A DNA stretch of 64,000 nt from Glycomyces terrestris (GCF_003933745.1 NZ_RSEB01000001.1:124001-188000), one strand, 5' to 3'. Positions 49,199 through 58,099 are shown, counted from the stretch's first letter. A program made the numbers and translations. The notes: generated from the sequence alone by a model not told the origin.

Positions 49199-50515
49199 CT
49201 AGCGGAGGCTCCACCGCTGGTTGGCGGTGCCGCTGCAGGCCCAGAGGATGAGCCGCGTGCCGTTGGCGGTGGCGCCGCCCGTCGCGTCGAGGCAGAGTCC
49301 GTTGTGGACGTTGGTGACGGTGCCGTTCGCGTTGACGTTCCAGCGCTGGTTCGCGTTGCCCGTGCAGTCCCAGATCACGGCCTGAGTGCCGTTGGCCGTG
49401 CCCCAGCCGTACGCTTCGAGGCACTTGCCGCCCACGCGCAGCTCGCCGGACGCGGTGCGGGTGAAGGACTGGTTCGCGCCGCCGTTGCAGTCCCACAGCA
49501 CTGCCTGGGTGCCGTTCGCCGTCGAGCCGGCCGGGATGTCGACGCAGCGGTTCGAAGCGGTGCCCACGATCGCGGAGGCGCCCTGACCGGTCAGGCCGAA
49601 GAAGCGCAGGGTCTCGATCTCGCGCACCGGCAGGCCGTGGTCGACGCCGGCCATGCTGATCGCCTCGACCGGGGCCTGGCCGCCGGTGCCGCCGTAGCGG
49701 GTGCGGGTCCAGTTCGGCTCCGGGGTGTCGGTGTAGTCGGCGGTCTGGTCGGTGCCGTTGACGTTGGTCCACTGGTCGATCTGCTCTTGGAAGTTCGGAT
49801 AGCGGAGCACGTCGTCCTCGGTGCCGAACCAGACCTGCATGCGCGGCCAGGGCCCCGCGTACCCGGGGTTGGCGCTGCGCACGGCGTCGCCCCACTGCTG
49901 CGGGGTGCGGTTGATCTGCCCTTGCGCGCATTCGGAGTTCCACTCCGAGCCGTTGGTGGTGGCGAAGCAGGTGAACGGGACGCCGGCGTAGGTCGACCCG
50001 GCCCTGAAGACCTCGGGGTGGGCCCCGAGCAGGACGTTGGTCATCATCGCGCCGGAGGAGACGCCCGTAGCGAAGACCCGGTTCCGGTCGGCCCCGTAGT
50101 TCGCGATGACGTACTCGACCATGGACTTGATGCTGACCGAGTCGCCGCCGGTGCCCGAGAGCGACGCCTGGGAGGCGACGTCGAAGCACTTGCTCTCGCG
50201 CGTCACCGACGGGTAGACGACGATGTAGCCGTACTGCTCGGCGAGCGCCCGGTACTGCGTGGCGTTGTAGAAGTCGGCGGCGGAACCGCCGCACCAGTGG
50301 TTCGCGACCACGATCGCCGGGTTCGCGGCGACGTTGTCGGGCCGGTAGACGTACATCTGGAGGTTGCCGGGATTGCTCCCGAAGTTCGTGATCTGCGTGA
50401 GCTGGGCGGCGTGGGCCGCCTTGGGGGCCGCGAAGACCGCCAGCGCCGCGGCGAGCGCGAGGACGATCACGACGACCGCCGCCGCGCCGCGGCGCCATGG
50501 GATGAGCGTGGGCAA
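49199..50515 (-). CDS. Secreted PHB-depolymerase/CE1-type esterase with C-terminal ricin/CBM13 module
   Basis: The protein has 438 residues. A signal peptide or anchor (WRRGAAAVVVIVLALAAALAVFAAPKAAHAA) precedes an alpha/beta-hydrolase domain of the Esterase_PHB/CE1 type, about residues 38-310. The nucleophile elbow is GVSSGAMM (Ser near 149), and ISMAGVDHGLPV supplies the His. VVANHWCGGSAADFYN is the oxyanion segment. CE1 members remove acetyl or feruloyl groups from xylan. The C-terminal beta-trefoil (about 315-438) is nearly the same as that of the GH5 cellulase. The enzyme probably acts on plant cell-wall polysaccharide, consistent with a CebR-like box in its promoter. Confidence 0.9.
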   Translation of the reverse strand: MPTLIPWRRGAAAVVVIVLALAAALAVFAAPKAAHAAQLTQITNFGSNPGNLQMYVYRPDNVAANPAIVVANHWCGGSAADFYNATQYRALAEQYGYIVVYPSVTRESKCFDVASQASLSGTGGDSVSIKSMVEYVIANYGADRNRVFATGVSSGAMMTNVLLGAHPEVFRAGSTYAGVPFTCFATTNGSEWNSECAQGQINRTPQQWGDAVRSANPGYAGPWPRMQVWFGTEDDVLRYPNFQEQIDQWTNVNGTDQTADYTDTPEPNWTRTRYGGTGGQAPVEAISMAGVDHGLPVREIETLRFFGLTGQGASAIVGTASNRCVDIPAGSTANGTQAVLWDCNGGANQSFTRTASGELRVGGKCLEAYGWGTANGTQAVIWDCTGNANQRWNVNANGTVTNVHNGLCLDATGGATANGTRLILWACSGTANQRWSLR

Positions 50516-50995
50516 GGGTTCGCGCCTTTCCTCGAACGGCTTGGCGATGCGCGAGTCCGGCGCTGGGGCGGACCCAACACATCGAGAGATATAGATTCCC
50601 GGAATTCTGCCTCGTACAGTACGGAGCGCTCCTTCTGTTTGTCAACCAACGGAACTAATACTTTCTCGGCGGGTCGCTCGTCGGCGCCACTCCGCCGGGG
50701 CCGACGGCGAAGCCGGCTGCCGAGGGTACCGATGGAACAGTGGCAAGACCGCCGCCGCGCCTGATTCGGCCGTCGAGGGCCTGCGAGTTCGACCGAGTCG
50801 CGGGCGGCACGCTCCGCTCTCTAGACTATGTTGCGTTGACCAACTAAGTCGCCATGCCGAGAGGGCCCGCCCCGTGACCGCGTCCCGAGTGTCCGCCGCC
50901 GCGCGCCCGGTCCGCTTCGCCACGCGCCTGGACCACGCCGCCGACCGCGCCGGACTCGAACCTCGGCACACCCCAGAGCACCCAAGGGAGTACCC
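50516..50995. promoter_or_regulatory. 480-base divergent regulatory region between esterase and GH42 genes
   Basis: On the minus strand TGTCAA read as TTGACA (50645-50640) and TACTGT (50621-50616), 18 bases apart, form the esterase promoter. GGAGCGCTCC (50623-50632), the core of the CebR cellobiose-repressor box, lies inside its spacer. Towards the GH42 gene there is GTTGACCAAC (near 50832), a GTTG-N2-CAAC dyad, and a related CAACCAAC stands at 50643-50650. A 41-codon frame (50874-50999) overlaps the GH42 start, but nothing else supports it. The rest holds no recognisable gene. Confidence 0.5.
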
Positions 50996-53023
50996 GTGAA
51001 CGACCGACCGCGCAACGACCTCGCTTCACCGGCACCGGGCACGCAGGCCACCGGGCTGCTCGTCGGCGCCAACTACCACCCCCACGACTCCGACCCCGCG
51101 ACCTGGCGGCGCGACGCCGCGATGATGCGCGAGGCCGGCATCACCGTGGTGCGGCTGGGGCACCTCGCGTGGGACACCTTCGAGCCGACCGACGGCGAGT
51201 TCGCCTTCGAGTGGTTCGACGAGGTCATGGACCTCATGCACGAGCACGGCATCGGCGTCATCCTCGACATCGCGGTCCGGCCCGCGCCCCTGTGGCTCCA
51301 CCGCAAGCACCCCTCGATCGACGTGGTCGACCCGAACGGCAACCGGCTCTACGCGAACCACCGGTACATGGACGACGTCGGCGACCCCGGCTTCCGCGCC
51401 CACGCGAAGCGCTTCGCCGAACGGCTCGTGCGCCGCTACGCCGCGCATCCCGCGCTGGCCGCGTTCGGCATCGACAACGAGCCCGGCGACGGCCCGATCT
51501 CCTACTCCGAGACCGTGAGGGAGCGGTTCGTCGACTGGCTGCGCGCCAAGTACGAGACGCCCGCGGCACTGAACCGGGCATGGGCCGGGCAGCGGTGGTC
51601 GCGCCGGATCGGCGACTTCGAGGACGTCGGCCTGCCGACGCCCGGCAACGGGGGCGCCGCGCCCGAGCGCGTCCTGGACTTCCGGCGGTTCGTCTCCGAC
51701 GAGGTCGACGCCTACCTGACCGAGCTGCTCGACGTGGTCGAGACGCACGCGCCGGGCGCGCTGACCACAACGAACATGTGGTACTACAGTCCACTGCGGC
51801 ACTTCGACTTCGCCCCGATCGCCTACACCGGGCGCCTGAACCGCGCCGGGAACGGCTTCTATCCCGGCAACTCGATCCTTGACGGCGACGGGCTGCGCCA
51901 TGCCCTGTTCGGCATGGCCCGCATCCAGTACGAGAACACGAACCCGTTCTGGTGCACCGAGTTCACCACGATGACCGCCACCCCCGGCTCGATCCGCAAG
52001 TCCGCCTACGCCTCCCTCATGCTCGGCAACCAGCTCGTGTGCGGCTGGACCTGGCAGACCATGCACGCGGGCGAGGAGCAGTTCCTCCAAGGCATGGTCG
52101 ACTGGGACGGCCGGCCGAACCGCAAGCTCGACGAGTACCGCCGCATCGCCGAGGAGTTCGCCAAGATCGGCTCGCACTTCCCCTACCGTCCCGAAGCCGA
52201 GATCGCCGTCGCGCTCGACTTCCCGAGCCAGATCGCCTCCGCGGCCTTCCCCGAACGCCATGACGCACAGGCGCAGACCGCGTTCGAGGCCGTCCTGGAC
52301 CGCAACCTCGACGCCCGCATCGTCGACCTGTCGCGGAGCGCCCTCGACTACAAGCTCCTCATCGTCCCCGGCGTGCTCGTGCTCGACGAGGAGGCCGCGG
52401 CGAGGATCCGCTCGTTCGTCGAGCGCGGCGGCACCGCGATCATGACCTCCTACTCGGCGACCCTCGACGCTGACGGCCAGGCGTTCGACACGACCAGGCC
52501 GGGCCGGCTGGCCGACGTGTTCGGCATCCGCGTCGGCTCCTACGAGGAACCGCAGTTCCTCAACGAGCTCGCGCGCGGGCGCACCGGCGACCACGGCGTC
52601 GACCTGGTGGTCGGCGGCGAGCGGATCGCCCTCACCACACCCCGGTTCGACGTCGTCGAGCCCGGCAGCGCCGAGGTCCTCGGCACCACGGCCGGGCTCG
52701 ACCGGGACCACCCGGTCGTCACGGTGAACGAATACGGCGCCGGACGCGCGGTCTACCTGGGAGTCCCGGCGCGCCGCGAGGTGCTGGACGCGGTGCTCGA
52801 CGCCGAGATCGATCGGCTCGGCATCCGCCGCGGTCCGGCCGTGCCCGCCGGCGTGATGGCGCGCCGGATCGACGGCGACCACGTCCTGTACCTCAACCTC
52901 GACGGCGAGCCGAAACCGATCGAGCTGCCCGGCAAGGCCGTGAGCCTGCTCAACGGCAACGGCTACGACGGGGGCTTCACGCTCGGCGCGTTCGACGCCG
53001 AGTTCGTCGAGACCAATTCCTGA
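50996..53023 (+). CDS. GH42 beta-galactosidase
   Basis: The protein has 675 residues and no signal peptide. The A domain (TIM barrel) runs from LLVGANYHPHDSDPATWRRD, with acid/base Glu162 in GIDNEPGD and nucleophile Glu322 in WCTEFTTM. A trimerisation domain (about 400-610, ALDYKLLIVPGVLVLDEEAAARIRSFVERGG) and a small C-terminal beta domain follow. Length and order are normal for GH42. It should release terminal beta-galactose, or act on beta-galacto-oligosaccharides or arabinogalactan fragments, in the cytosol. GTG 50996 is preceded by AAGGGAG. A terminator follows. No transporter adjoins, so uptake must be provided elsewhere. Confidence 0.95.
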   Translation: MNDRPRNDLASPAPGTQATGLLVGANYHPHDSDPATWRRDAAMMREAGITVVRLGHLAWDTFEPTDGEFAFEWFDEVMDLMHEHGIGVILDIAVRPAPLWLHRKHPSIDVVDPNGNRLYANHRYMDDVGDPGFRAHAKRFAERLVRRYAAHPALAAFGIDNEPGDGPISYSETVRERFVDWLRAKYETPAALNRAWAGQRWSRRIGDFEDVGLPTPGNGGAAPERVLDFRRFVSDEVDAYLTELLDVVETHAPGALTTTNMWYYSPLRHFDFAPIAYTGRLNRAGNGFYPGNSILDGDGLRHALFGMARIQYENTNPFWCTEFTTMTATPGSIRKSAYASLMLGNQLVCGWTWQTMHAGEEQFLQGMVDWDGRPNRKLDEYRRIAEEFAKIGSHFPYRPEAEIAVALDFPSQIASAAFPERHDAQAQTAFEAVLDRNLDARIVDLSRSALDYKLLIVPGVLVLDEEAAARIRSFVERGGTAIMTSYSATLDADGQAFDTTRPGRLADVFGIRVGSYEEPQFLNELARGRTGDHGVDLVVGGERIALTTPRFDVVEPGSAEVLGTTAGLDRDHPVVTVNEYGAGRAVYLGVPARREVLDAVLDAEIDRLGIRRGPAVPAGVMARRIDGDHVLYLNLDGEPKPIELPGKAVSLLNGNGYDGGFTLGAFDAEFVETNS

Positions 53024-53122
53024 GCGGTCTGATCGCGGCCGACGAGGGGCGGCCGGTCGGCGAGGCGGGCGAACCCGGTGCGGTGGAACGGGATCGGGCC
53101 CGCCGTGGCGGCTCGAACCGGT

Positions 53123-53154
53123 GCGGCGGCCCGCCTCGAGGGGCGGGCCGCCGC
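53123..53154. terminator. Bidirectional terminator between GH42 and the M15-like gene
   Basis: Perfect 13-base arms (53123-53135 and 53142-53154) with a six-base loop, nine bases from the stop of the convergent gene. Confidence 0.75.
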
Positions 53155-53162
53155 TGCCGGCG

Positions 53163-53993
53163 TCAGTACGCCTGGGTGCCGTACCCCTTGCGCATCGTGG
53201 CGAGGTTGTACGCCTGCCAGTGCGACGTCGAGTCGCCGATGTGGCCGCCCTTGCCGATCCGCTCCAGGACCTCGTGCACGTCCTGCTTGCTCTCGGCGTT
53301 CCAGGTCCCGGTGACCTCGGTGCCCTTGCCCCAGATGTACCGGCAGCTCGCCTGGAGGTGCTGGACCTGGGACTTGTCGTCGGAGTGGAAGGCGGGGGCC
53401 TCGGTGCCGGACAGCATGTTGTCGATGTGGACGGACCGCTTCTGATGGTCGCTGTACAGGTAGGTGCGGACCGACCGGAAGTGGTGGTGGAGTGAGGCCA
53501 CGGTCGCCCAGAACTTCCGGCGGGTGTCGGTGAGCGTGGAGCCGGTCTGGTGCTTCCAGGCTTCGCGGTCGCCCCAGAAGACCCGGGAGGGGCTGTCGGT
53601 GCCGACGCCGGCGTAGATGCGGGTCAGGTCGAAGGCCCGCCCCTGGTTGTGCGCGGCGATGCCGCTGCTGTCGCTGTGGACGCCGGAGGACCAGACGGTG
53701 AGGTCCATGCGGTACGGGGTGTTCTCGTACCAGAGCTGCAGCCAGGAGTTGAGCCGGTCGTGGAACGCGGGCCGGTAGCCGAAGGACTTCGGGTCACCGG
53801 TGGCCTCGCTGTACGTCCGCTGGCGCCAGATGCCGGGGTAGGTGGTGATGTCGCCGTGGGCCTGCGCGGCGGACGCGGGGAGCAGGGTCCCGGCCGCGGC
53901 GGCCGCCCCGCCGGCGGCGAGCGCGAGGAGGCGGCGGCGGTCGAAGCCGCCGGTCGGAACGGGTGACGGGGTGTTGCTGCCGGTCTCGAGCAT
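53163..53993 (-). CDS. Tat-exported M15/extensin-like putative peptidase
   Basis: The protein has 276 residues. The N-terminal FDRRRLLALAAGG with a hydrophobic core and ASAAQAHG is a Tat signal. The mature domain has SGIAAHNQGRAFDLTRIYAG near residue 110 and KRSVHIDNMLSG near 188, which look like the H-x(6)-D and H-x-D zinc ligands of M15/extensin-like DD-peptidases (SxHxxGxAxD and ExxHxD patterns, imperfectly kept). A peptidoglycan-cleaving role is therefore possible but not proven. It is followed within 6 kb by an amidase and an NlpC/P60 gene. Confidence 0.6.
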   Translation of the reverse strand: MLETGSNTPSPVPTGGFDRRRLLALAAGGAAAAAGTLLPASAAQAHGDITTYPGIWRQRTYSEATGDPKSFGYRPAFHDRLNSWLQLWYENTPYRMDLTVWSSGVHSDSSGIAAHNQGRAFDLTRIYAGVGTDSPSRVFWGDREAWKHQTGSTLTDTRRKFWATVASLHHHFRSVRTYLYSDHQKRSVHIDNMLSGTEAPAFHSDDKSQVQHLQASCRYIWGKGTEVTGTWNAESKQDVHEVLERIGKGGHIGDSTSHWQAYNLATMRKGYGTQAY

Positions 53994-54291
53994 GAGGAGG
54001 CGCCCTTCTCAGGAGTCTTGGGGTTCGGAGCCGGAGGGCTCGCGATTCGCGGGCTCCCCGGTGGGGGCCGGTGGCGGCGACCGCGCTGCGGCCGGACCGG
54101 CAGAGGCCATTCAAGCCGGGAACGGTGCCGCCGCCAAGGCGGAACGGCGGCGGGAGACCGGCAGGATCGCGGGGGCCGGGCCGCGGGCCGCGGCGCACGG
54201 GGCGGCCGTGCCGGTTCCGTGCGGAGTCCGTGCGGGGGCTCGCCAGGGTGGCGGGAGGTCCGCGGTGCGTCGATCGAGAAGGAGGGACCGC

Positions 54292-54771
54292 ATGGACGCC
54301 GATGTCGTCGAGCCTCGCGGCGTGCGGAGGGATGCCGGGGAGGGCCCCGAGCGCGGGTTCGGGGCGATGCCCGCGCCCGGGAAGGCCGCCGCGGTCCTGA
54401 TCTGGTGCCAGACCGGCCTGCTGGTCCTGTTCCTGGTGCTCGGCAGGGCGGGGGCGGCCCCGACTGAGTTGGCGCTGCCGGACGACCTCGCGATGTCGCT
54501 GCTCGCCGGGGCGTGGACGGTGCTGCACGGCTCCTTCGTCTTCGCGCTGTCGTTCGCCCTGTTCTGGGGGAGGAACTGGGTCCGGATCACGCTCGTGGGC
54601 TATTACACGCTGATGATGGTCAGGTCGGCGGCTGCGATGATCGCGGCGGACCTCAGCGGATCGAACTTCCGCGACCTCGCGCTCGGCGCGGTCATGGTGT
54701 GGCTGCTGCTGACCCCGGCCATGCGCGCCTGGTGCCGTCCCGTCCCACCGCGGCCCTCACTTCGCCGGTGA
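54292..54771 (+). CDS. Four-helix membrane protein of unknown function
   Basis: The protein has 159 residues. GAAGGAGGG precedes the ATG. About 30 polar residues are followed by four transmembrane helices (AVLIWCQTGLLVLFLVLG, SLLAGAWTVLHGSFVFALSFALFWG, VGYYTLMMVRSAAAMIAA, LALGAVMVWLLLTPAM). No motif is recognised. Its last 15 bases overlap the 3' end of the broken ECF41 gene on the other strand, so the two share no room for a terminator. Confidence 0.7.
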   Translation: MDADVVEPRGVRRDAGEGPERGFGAMPAPGKAAAVLIWCQTGLLVLFLVLGRAGAAPTELALPDDLAMSLLAGAWTVLHGSFVFALSFALFWGRNWVRITLVGYYTLMMVRSAAAMIAADLSGSNFRDLALGAVMVWLLLTPAMRAWCRPVPPRPSLRR

Positions 54772-55638
54772 ACGCCAGGCGGTGAGCTTGGCGGGGTTCC
54801 GCACGACCCAGAGGCGCCGGACCCGGTCCCCCGCGGTGGCGACCGCGATGACGGCCATGACGTCGCCGCTCCCGTCCCTCGCGAGCAGTCCCGTGCGGCC
54901 GTTGACGTCCGCGACCTCGACGGTCAAGGCGGGCGCCTTCTCGTGCACGCCGGCCAGCAGCGCCGCGACGCCGGCGGCGCCGACCACCGGGGCGGTCGGG
55001 GCGCTGACCAGTCCGCCGCCGTCGACCACGGCGGCGGCACCGGGGTCGAGGAGGGGCAGCAGCCGGTCCGGGTCGCCGTGCTGCCAGGCGTCCTTGAAGG
55101 CGGCCACGACGCGGGCGTGGACGGCCGGATCGACCTCGCGGCGCCGCCCCTCCCGGACGCGTCGCCTCGCAGCCGAGGCCAGCTGGCGGCAGGCGCCGGC
55201 GGAGCGGCCGACGATCGCGCCGATCTCGGCGAAGCGGTATCCGAAGACGTCGTGGAGCACGAACACGACCCGCTCCGCGGGGGTCATCGTCTCCAGCACG
55301 AGGAGCAGCGCGTAGCCGACCGTCTCCTCACGCGCGGCGAGCTCCGCCGGATCGCCGCGGTCCTCCGGCCCGCTCGCGGCGGCGAGCGCGCCCGGCGCGG
55401 GTTCGGGGAGCCATTCGCCGACGTACCGCTCGCGGCGGCGGCGCGCCGACCCGAGGACGTCCAGGCAGATGCGGCTCACGACCGTCACCCTTCAGGCGGC
55501 GGGCGACTCGACCGCCGCCCGGTCCGGCTCCGGGAGGGCGTACCAGCGGGCGTAGCCCTCCTGCACGGCGTCCTCGGCGTCGGCGAGGGAACCGAGCATC
55601 CGGTACGCGATGCCCAGCAGCAGCGTCCGGTCCTGCAT
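54757..55638 (-). pseudogene. ECF41-family sigma factor interrupted by one in-frame TGA
   Basis: From ATG 55638 (GGGAGGG upstream) the frame encodes region 2 (LLLGIAYRMLGSLADAEDAVQEGYARW), then ESPAA and TGA at 55494-55492. It continues in the same frame with RVTVVSRICLDVLGSARRRR, the ECF41 motif WLPEP, region 4 (ERVVFVLHDVFGYRFAEIGAIVGRSAGACRQLASAARRRV) and the SnoaL-like tail ending VVRNPAKL. Relatives have Trp at the stop position (AAW-L-T-x-V-x-R), so TGG to TGA is the simplest explanation. No frameshift is needed. The downstream part could start at GTG 55488 but would lack region 2. Without readthrough the gene is dead or makes fragments. Confidence 0.75.
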
Positions 55639-55816
55639 TCGCTCGTCCCTCCCCTGCGGCGCCGCCGATGCAACGCCCCCACCGTAGCGGCTTCGCGCTG
55701 CGGCAGGAGTGATGTGACCCACTGGGACGGGGCCGCGACCTGACACCGCGCCCCCGTGCCTCGTCATGTCGGTTGCGGGCGGTTCGAACGCCCCGAACAG
55801 ACAAGGAGCACCGGAA

Positions 55817-56125
55817 ATGTCAGCACAGGCCGTCACCTTCATCAGCGTCTTCGACGTGGCACCGGAACGGCAGGAGGAACTGGTCGAGGTCCTCACCGAG
55901 GGCGCCGAGTCGGTCATCAGCCGGCAGCCCGGGTTCGGCTCGATCGAGCTCTACCAGAGCCTCGACGGCACCCGGGTCGTCAACATCGCCCAGTGGGACT
56001 CCGTCGCCGACGCCGCGCGGACCCGCGAGCACCCGGAGGCCGTCGCCTACGCGGCTCGCGCGGCGGCGATCGCCGCCGCCTCGCCGTCGATGTACCGGCG
56101 CACGGTCACCGTGCCGCCGCGCTGA
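55817..56125 (+). CDS. Antibiotic-biosynthesis-monooxygenase (ABM) fold protein
   Basis: The protein has 102 residues, one ferredoxin-like domain. VTFISVFDVAPERQEELVEVLTEGAESVISRQPGFGSIELYQSLDGTRVVNIAQWDS is the ABM pattern. Such dimers carry out cofactor-free oxidation of quinone-like substrates or bind haem. AAGGAG precedes ATG 55817. It is divergent from the broken ECF41 gene, and ECF41 factors often control small monooxygenase or decarboxylase genes next to them. A weak TGACACC with CGTC 14 bases later (55741-55765) is the only promoter trace, with the wrong spacing. Confidence 0.88.
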   Translation: MSAQAVTFISVFDVAPERQEELVEVLTEGAESVISRQPGFGSIELYQSLDGTRVVNIAQWDSVADAARTREHPEAVAYAARAAAIAAASPSMYRRTVTVPPR

Positions 56126-56138
56126 CGCCGCCGGCACG

Positions 56139-56169
56139 GCGCCGACCCGTCAGGCTGGCGGGTCGGCGC
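56139..56169. terminator. Bidirectional terminator between ABM and epimerase genes
   Basis: Eleven-base arms (56139-56149 and 56159-56169) with a nine-base loop lie between two convergent stops. Confidence 0.65.
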
Positions 56170-56188
56170 GGGCCGCATGAGCGTGCTT

Positions 56189-57079
56189 TCACGCGTCGGC
56201 GGCCGGGTTCGGGTGCGCGGGGCGCCAGCCGAGTTCGCGGGTCGCCTTGTCATGGCTGACACGCAGGTTCGTGTCGATCATGAGGGCCCCGAGGTACGGG
56301 ACGGCGAGGCGGAGCAGCCGTCCCGGCAGCCGCATCGGGCTGCGCCCTCCCGCCGCCGCCATGGCGTCGCCGATCGCACCCCAGGTCGCCGGGACGCCGT
56401 CCACCAGGTTGTACGCGCCGGGGGCGCCGTGTTCGAGGGCGGCCGCGGTGCCGGCCGCGGCGTCCTCGGTGTGGATCCACGGCACGACGCCGCCGCCGTC
56501 GGCGGGGATCGGGATCGACCGTTTGCTCGCGGCCGGGTCGAACCAGGTGCCGGGACCGTAGAACAGGCCGTAGCGCAGCGCGATCCCGCCGACTCCTCGC
56601 GCCTGGTCCTCCGCCGAGTTGAGCCCGTCGAGCACGTGGTCGGTGAGGTTGCCGGCGTGCTCGCCGAAGGGGTCGTCCTCGGTCAGGACCCGGTCGCCGT
56701 GGTCGCGGTACCCGTAGCCGAGCGCCATGGACTGGGTCAGGAAGCGGGTGGCGCCGAGGATCTCGGCGGCGGCCAGGAGGTTCGCCGTCCCGGTCTTGCG
56801 GAGGGCGGTGCTCGGATCGCGCTCGTCCAGGGTCCGCTTGGGTTTGGCCAGCGCCGTCAGCTGGGAGACGACCGCATCGGCCTTCAGGCCCTCGACGGCC
56901 CGCAGCAGCCCCTCGCGGTCCATGGCGTCGCCCGGGACCGGGGTCGCGCCGAGTTCCCGCACGGTCTGCGCGGCGGCGTCGCTGCGCGCCAGGCCGAGCA
57001 CCTCGTGCCCGGACTCGATCAACGCCCGGGTCAGCGGGCGGCCGATGGCGCCGGTCGCGCCGGCGACGAGTACCTTCAT
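56189..57079 (-). CDS. NAD-dependent epimerase/dehydratase family protein
   Basis: The protein has 296 residues. The extended-SDR Rossmann motif VLVAGATGAIGRPLTRAL opens the protein. The middle has FLTQSMALGYGYRD, where Tyr of the YxxxK site would be sought but the pattern is not canonical, and IALRYGLFYGPGTW is the typical RxxxxYGPG element. It resembles atypical SDRs that reduce or isomerise sugars or lactones. ECF41 targets include such epimerases, and the broken sigma gene is 0.5 kb away, so it may once have been part of that regulon. Confidence 0.85.
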   Translation of the reverse strand: MKVLVAGATGAIGRPLTRALIESGHEVLGLARSDAAAQTVRELGATPVPGDAMDREGLLRAVEGLKADAVVSQLTALAKPKRTLDERDPSTALRKTGTANLLAAAEILGATRFLTQSMALGYGYRDHGDRVLTEDDPFGEHAGNLTDHVLDGLNSAEDQARGVGGIALRYGLFYGPGTWFDPAASKRSIPIPADGGGVVPWIHTEDAAAGTAAALEHGAPGAYNLVDGVPATWGAIGDAMAAAGGRSPMRLPGRLLRLAVPYLGALMIDTNLRVSHDKATRELGWRPAHPNPAADA

Positions 57080-57287
57080 GGACTTGCTCCTCGGTCGGGG
57101 GACGGACTCCGGCGCCGTTGCGCCGCAGCCGGTGCTGACGGATTCATATCATCCCGAGCGGACGCCGTCCCGCCGTCGGCCGCATCGACGGGCGATGCAG
57201 GAACCGTGTGGCACTCGTGGGCGGGTCGAGGACGCTCGACGTGATCGTCGAACCACGGCCGCTCGGCCGGAATTGGAGTCATCCCCC

Positions 57288-57950
57288 ATGGAACATCGAA
57301 ACGTCTCAAGGCGCGGCGCCCTCATCGCCGGAGCGGCGGGCCTGCTCGCCCTGCCGTTCGGCGGCGCCGCCGCGCAAGCCCAGGACGTCGGCGTCAACGC
57401 CGGCCCCAAGGTCTATCTGGACCCCGGTCACGGCGGCACCGACCCGGGGGCGACCCACTACGGCCTCCAGGAGAAGTGGCTGACGCTGTCCATCGCCCGC
57501 CATGCGCGCGACCACCTGCTCGCCCACGGCTACCAGGTCAGGATGTCCCGCAACTCGGACGTCTACCGCAGCCTCGAATACCGGACGAGCGACGCGAACG
57601 ACTGGGGCGCCTCGGTCTTCGTGAGCATCCACATCAACTCCAACGGCGGCACCGGCTTCGAGAGCTACCGCTCCCCCGGGGCCTCGGATCGGACCATGCG
57701 CCTCCAGAACGAGGTCCACTGGGGCGCCCTGAACCGGATGCGCCTGGCCGACTCCTCGATCGAGAACCGCGGCAAGAAGGAGGCGGCGTTCTACGTGCTG
57801 GTGAACACCCGCATGTCGGCGGTGCTCACGGAGAACCTGTTCATCGACACCGCTCAGGATGCGAACCTGCTGGACCGCGACGGGTTCCGCGAGAAGTGCG
57901 GCATCGGGCACGCGCTCGGCATCCGCCGCTTCTTCGGCGAGAACGTCTGA
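57288..57950 (+). CDS. Tat-exported N-acetylmuramoyl-L-alanine amidase (Amidase_3)
   Basis: The protein has 220 residues. NVSRRGALIAGAAGLLALPF is a Tat signal. The Amidase_3 zinc site is complete: His48 in LDPGHGG, Glu62 in YGLQEKWL and His115 in VSIHINS. The catalytic Glu182 lies in LTENLFID. It should cleave the amide between muramic acid and the stem peptide. There is no wall-binding domain. The gene is followed by one of the strongest hairpins in the window. Confidence 0.93.
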   Translation: MEHRNVSRRGALIAGAAGLLALPFGGAAAQAQDVGVNAGPKVYLDPGHGGTDPGATHYGLQEKWLTLSIARHARDHLLAHGYQVRMSRNSDVYRSLEYRTSDANDWGASVFVSIHINSNGGTGFESYRSPGASDRTMRLQNEVHWGALNRMRLADSSIENRGKKEAAFYVLVNTRMSAVLTENLFIDTAQDANLLDRDGFREKCGIGHALGIRRFFGENV

Positions 57951-57959
57951 GAGCGGGCC

Positions 57960-58003
57960 GAGACCCCCGCGCGGCGCTCGGAGGAGCGCCGCGCGGGGGT
58001 CTC
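57960..58003 (+). terminator. Very strong terminator of the amidase gene
   Basis: Perfect 20-base arms (57960-57979 and 57984-58003) with a four-base GGAG loop, nine bases after the stop codon. Confidence 0.9.
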
Positions 58004-58066
58004 GCGCGTCCCGGCGGCGGTCGGTCATGTCGGTTCCTCCCCGGGGTGAAGGCTCCCGAGCCGAGG

Positions 58067-58099
58067 CCGGCCCGCCGAGGACGACGCTCGGCGGGCCGG
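58067..58099 (-). terminator. Terminator of the NlpC/P60 gene
   Basis: Perfect 13-base arms (58067-58079 and 58087-58099) with a seven-base loop, 21 bases beyond the stop of the minus-strand peptidase gene. Confidence 0.75.

Noticed and set aside
50874-50999. Possible 41-residue leader peptide whose stop overlaps the GH42 GTG start
   Set aside because: It has a fair ribosome site and the overlap, but no protein-like pattern. Short open frames are common at this GC content, so it is not listed as a gene.
54757-55488. Treating the downstream half of the broken ECF41 gene as an independent 243-residue protein
   Set aside because: It would lack sigma region 2, which binds the -10 element and core polymerase. 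The upstream half is in the same frame with its own good ribosome site.
8830-55638. Idea that TGA is read as an amino acid in this organism, because two genes have lone in-frame TGA codons
   Set aside because: Most of the intact genes here end in TGA at the expected family length, so TGA is a normal stop.
55741-55765. ECF41 promoter before the ABM gene
   Set aside because: TGACACC matches only five of seven -35 bases, and the spacer to CGTC is 14 bases instead of 16 or 17. Too weak to call.
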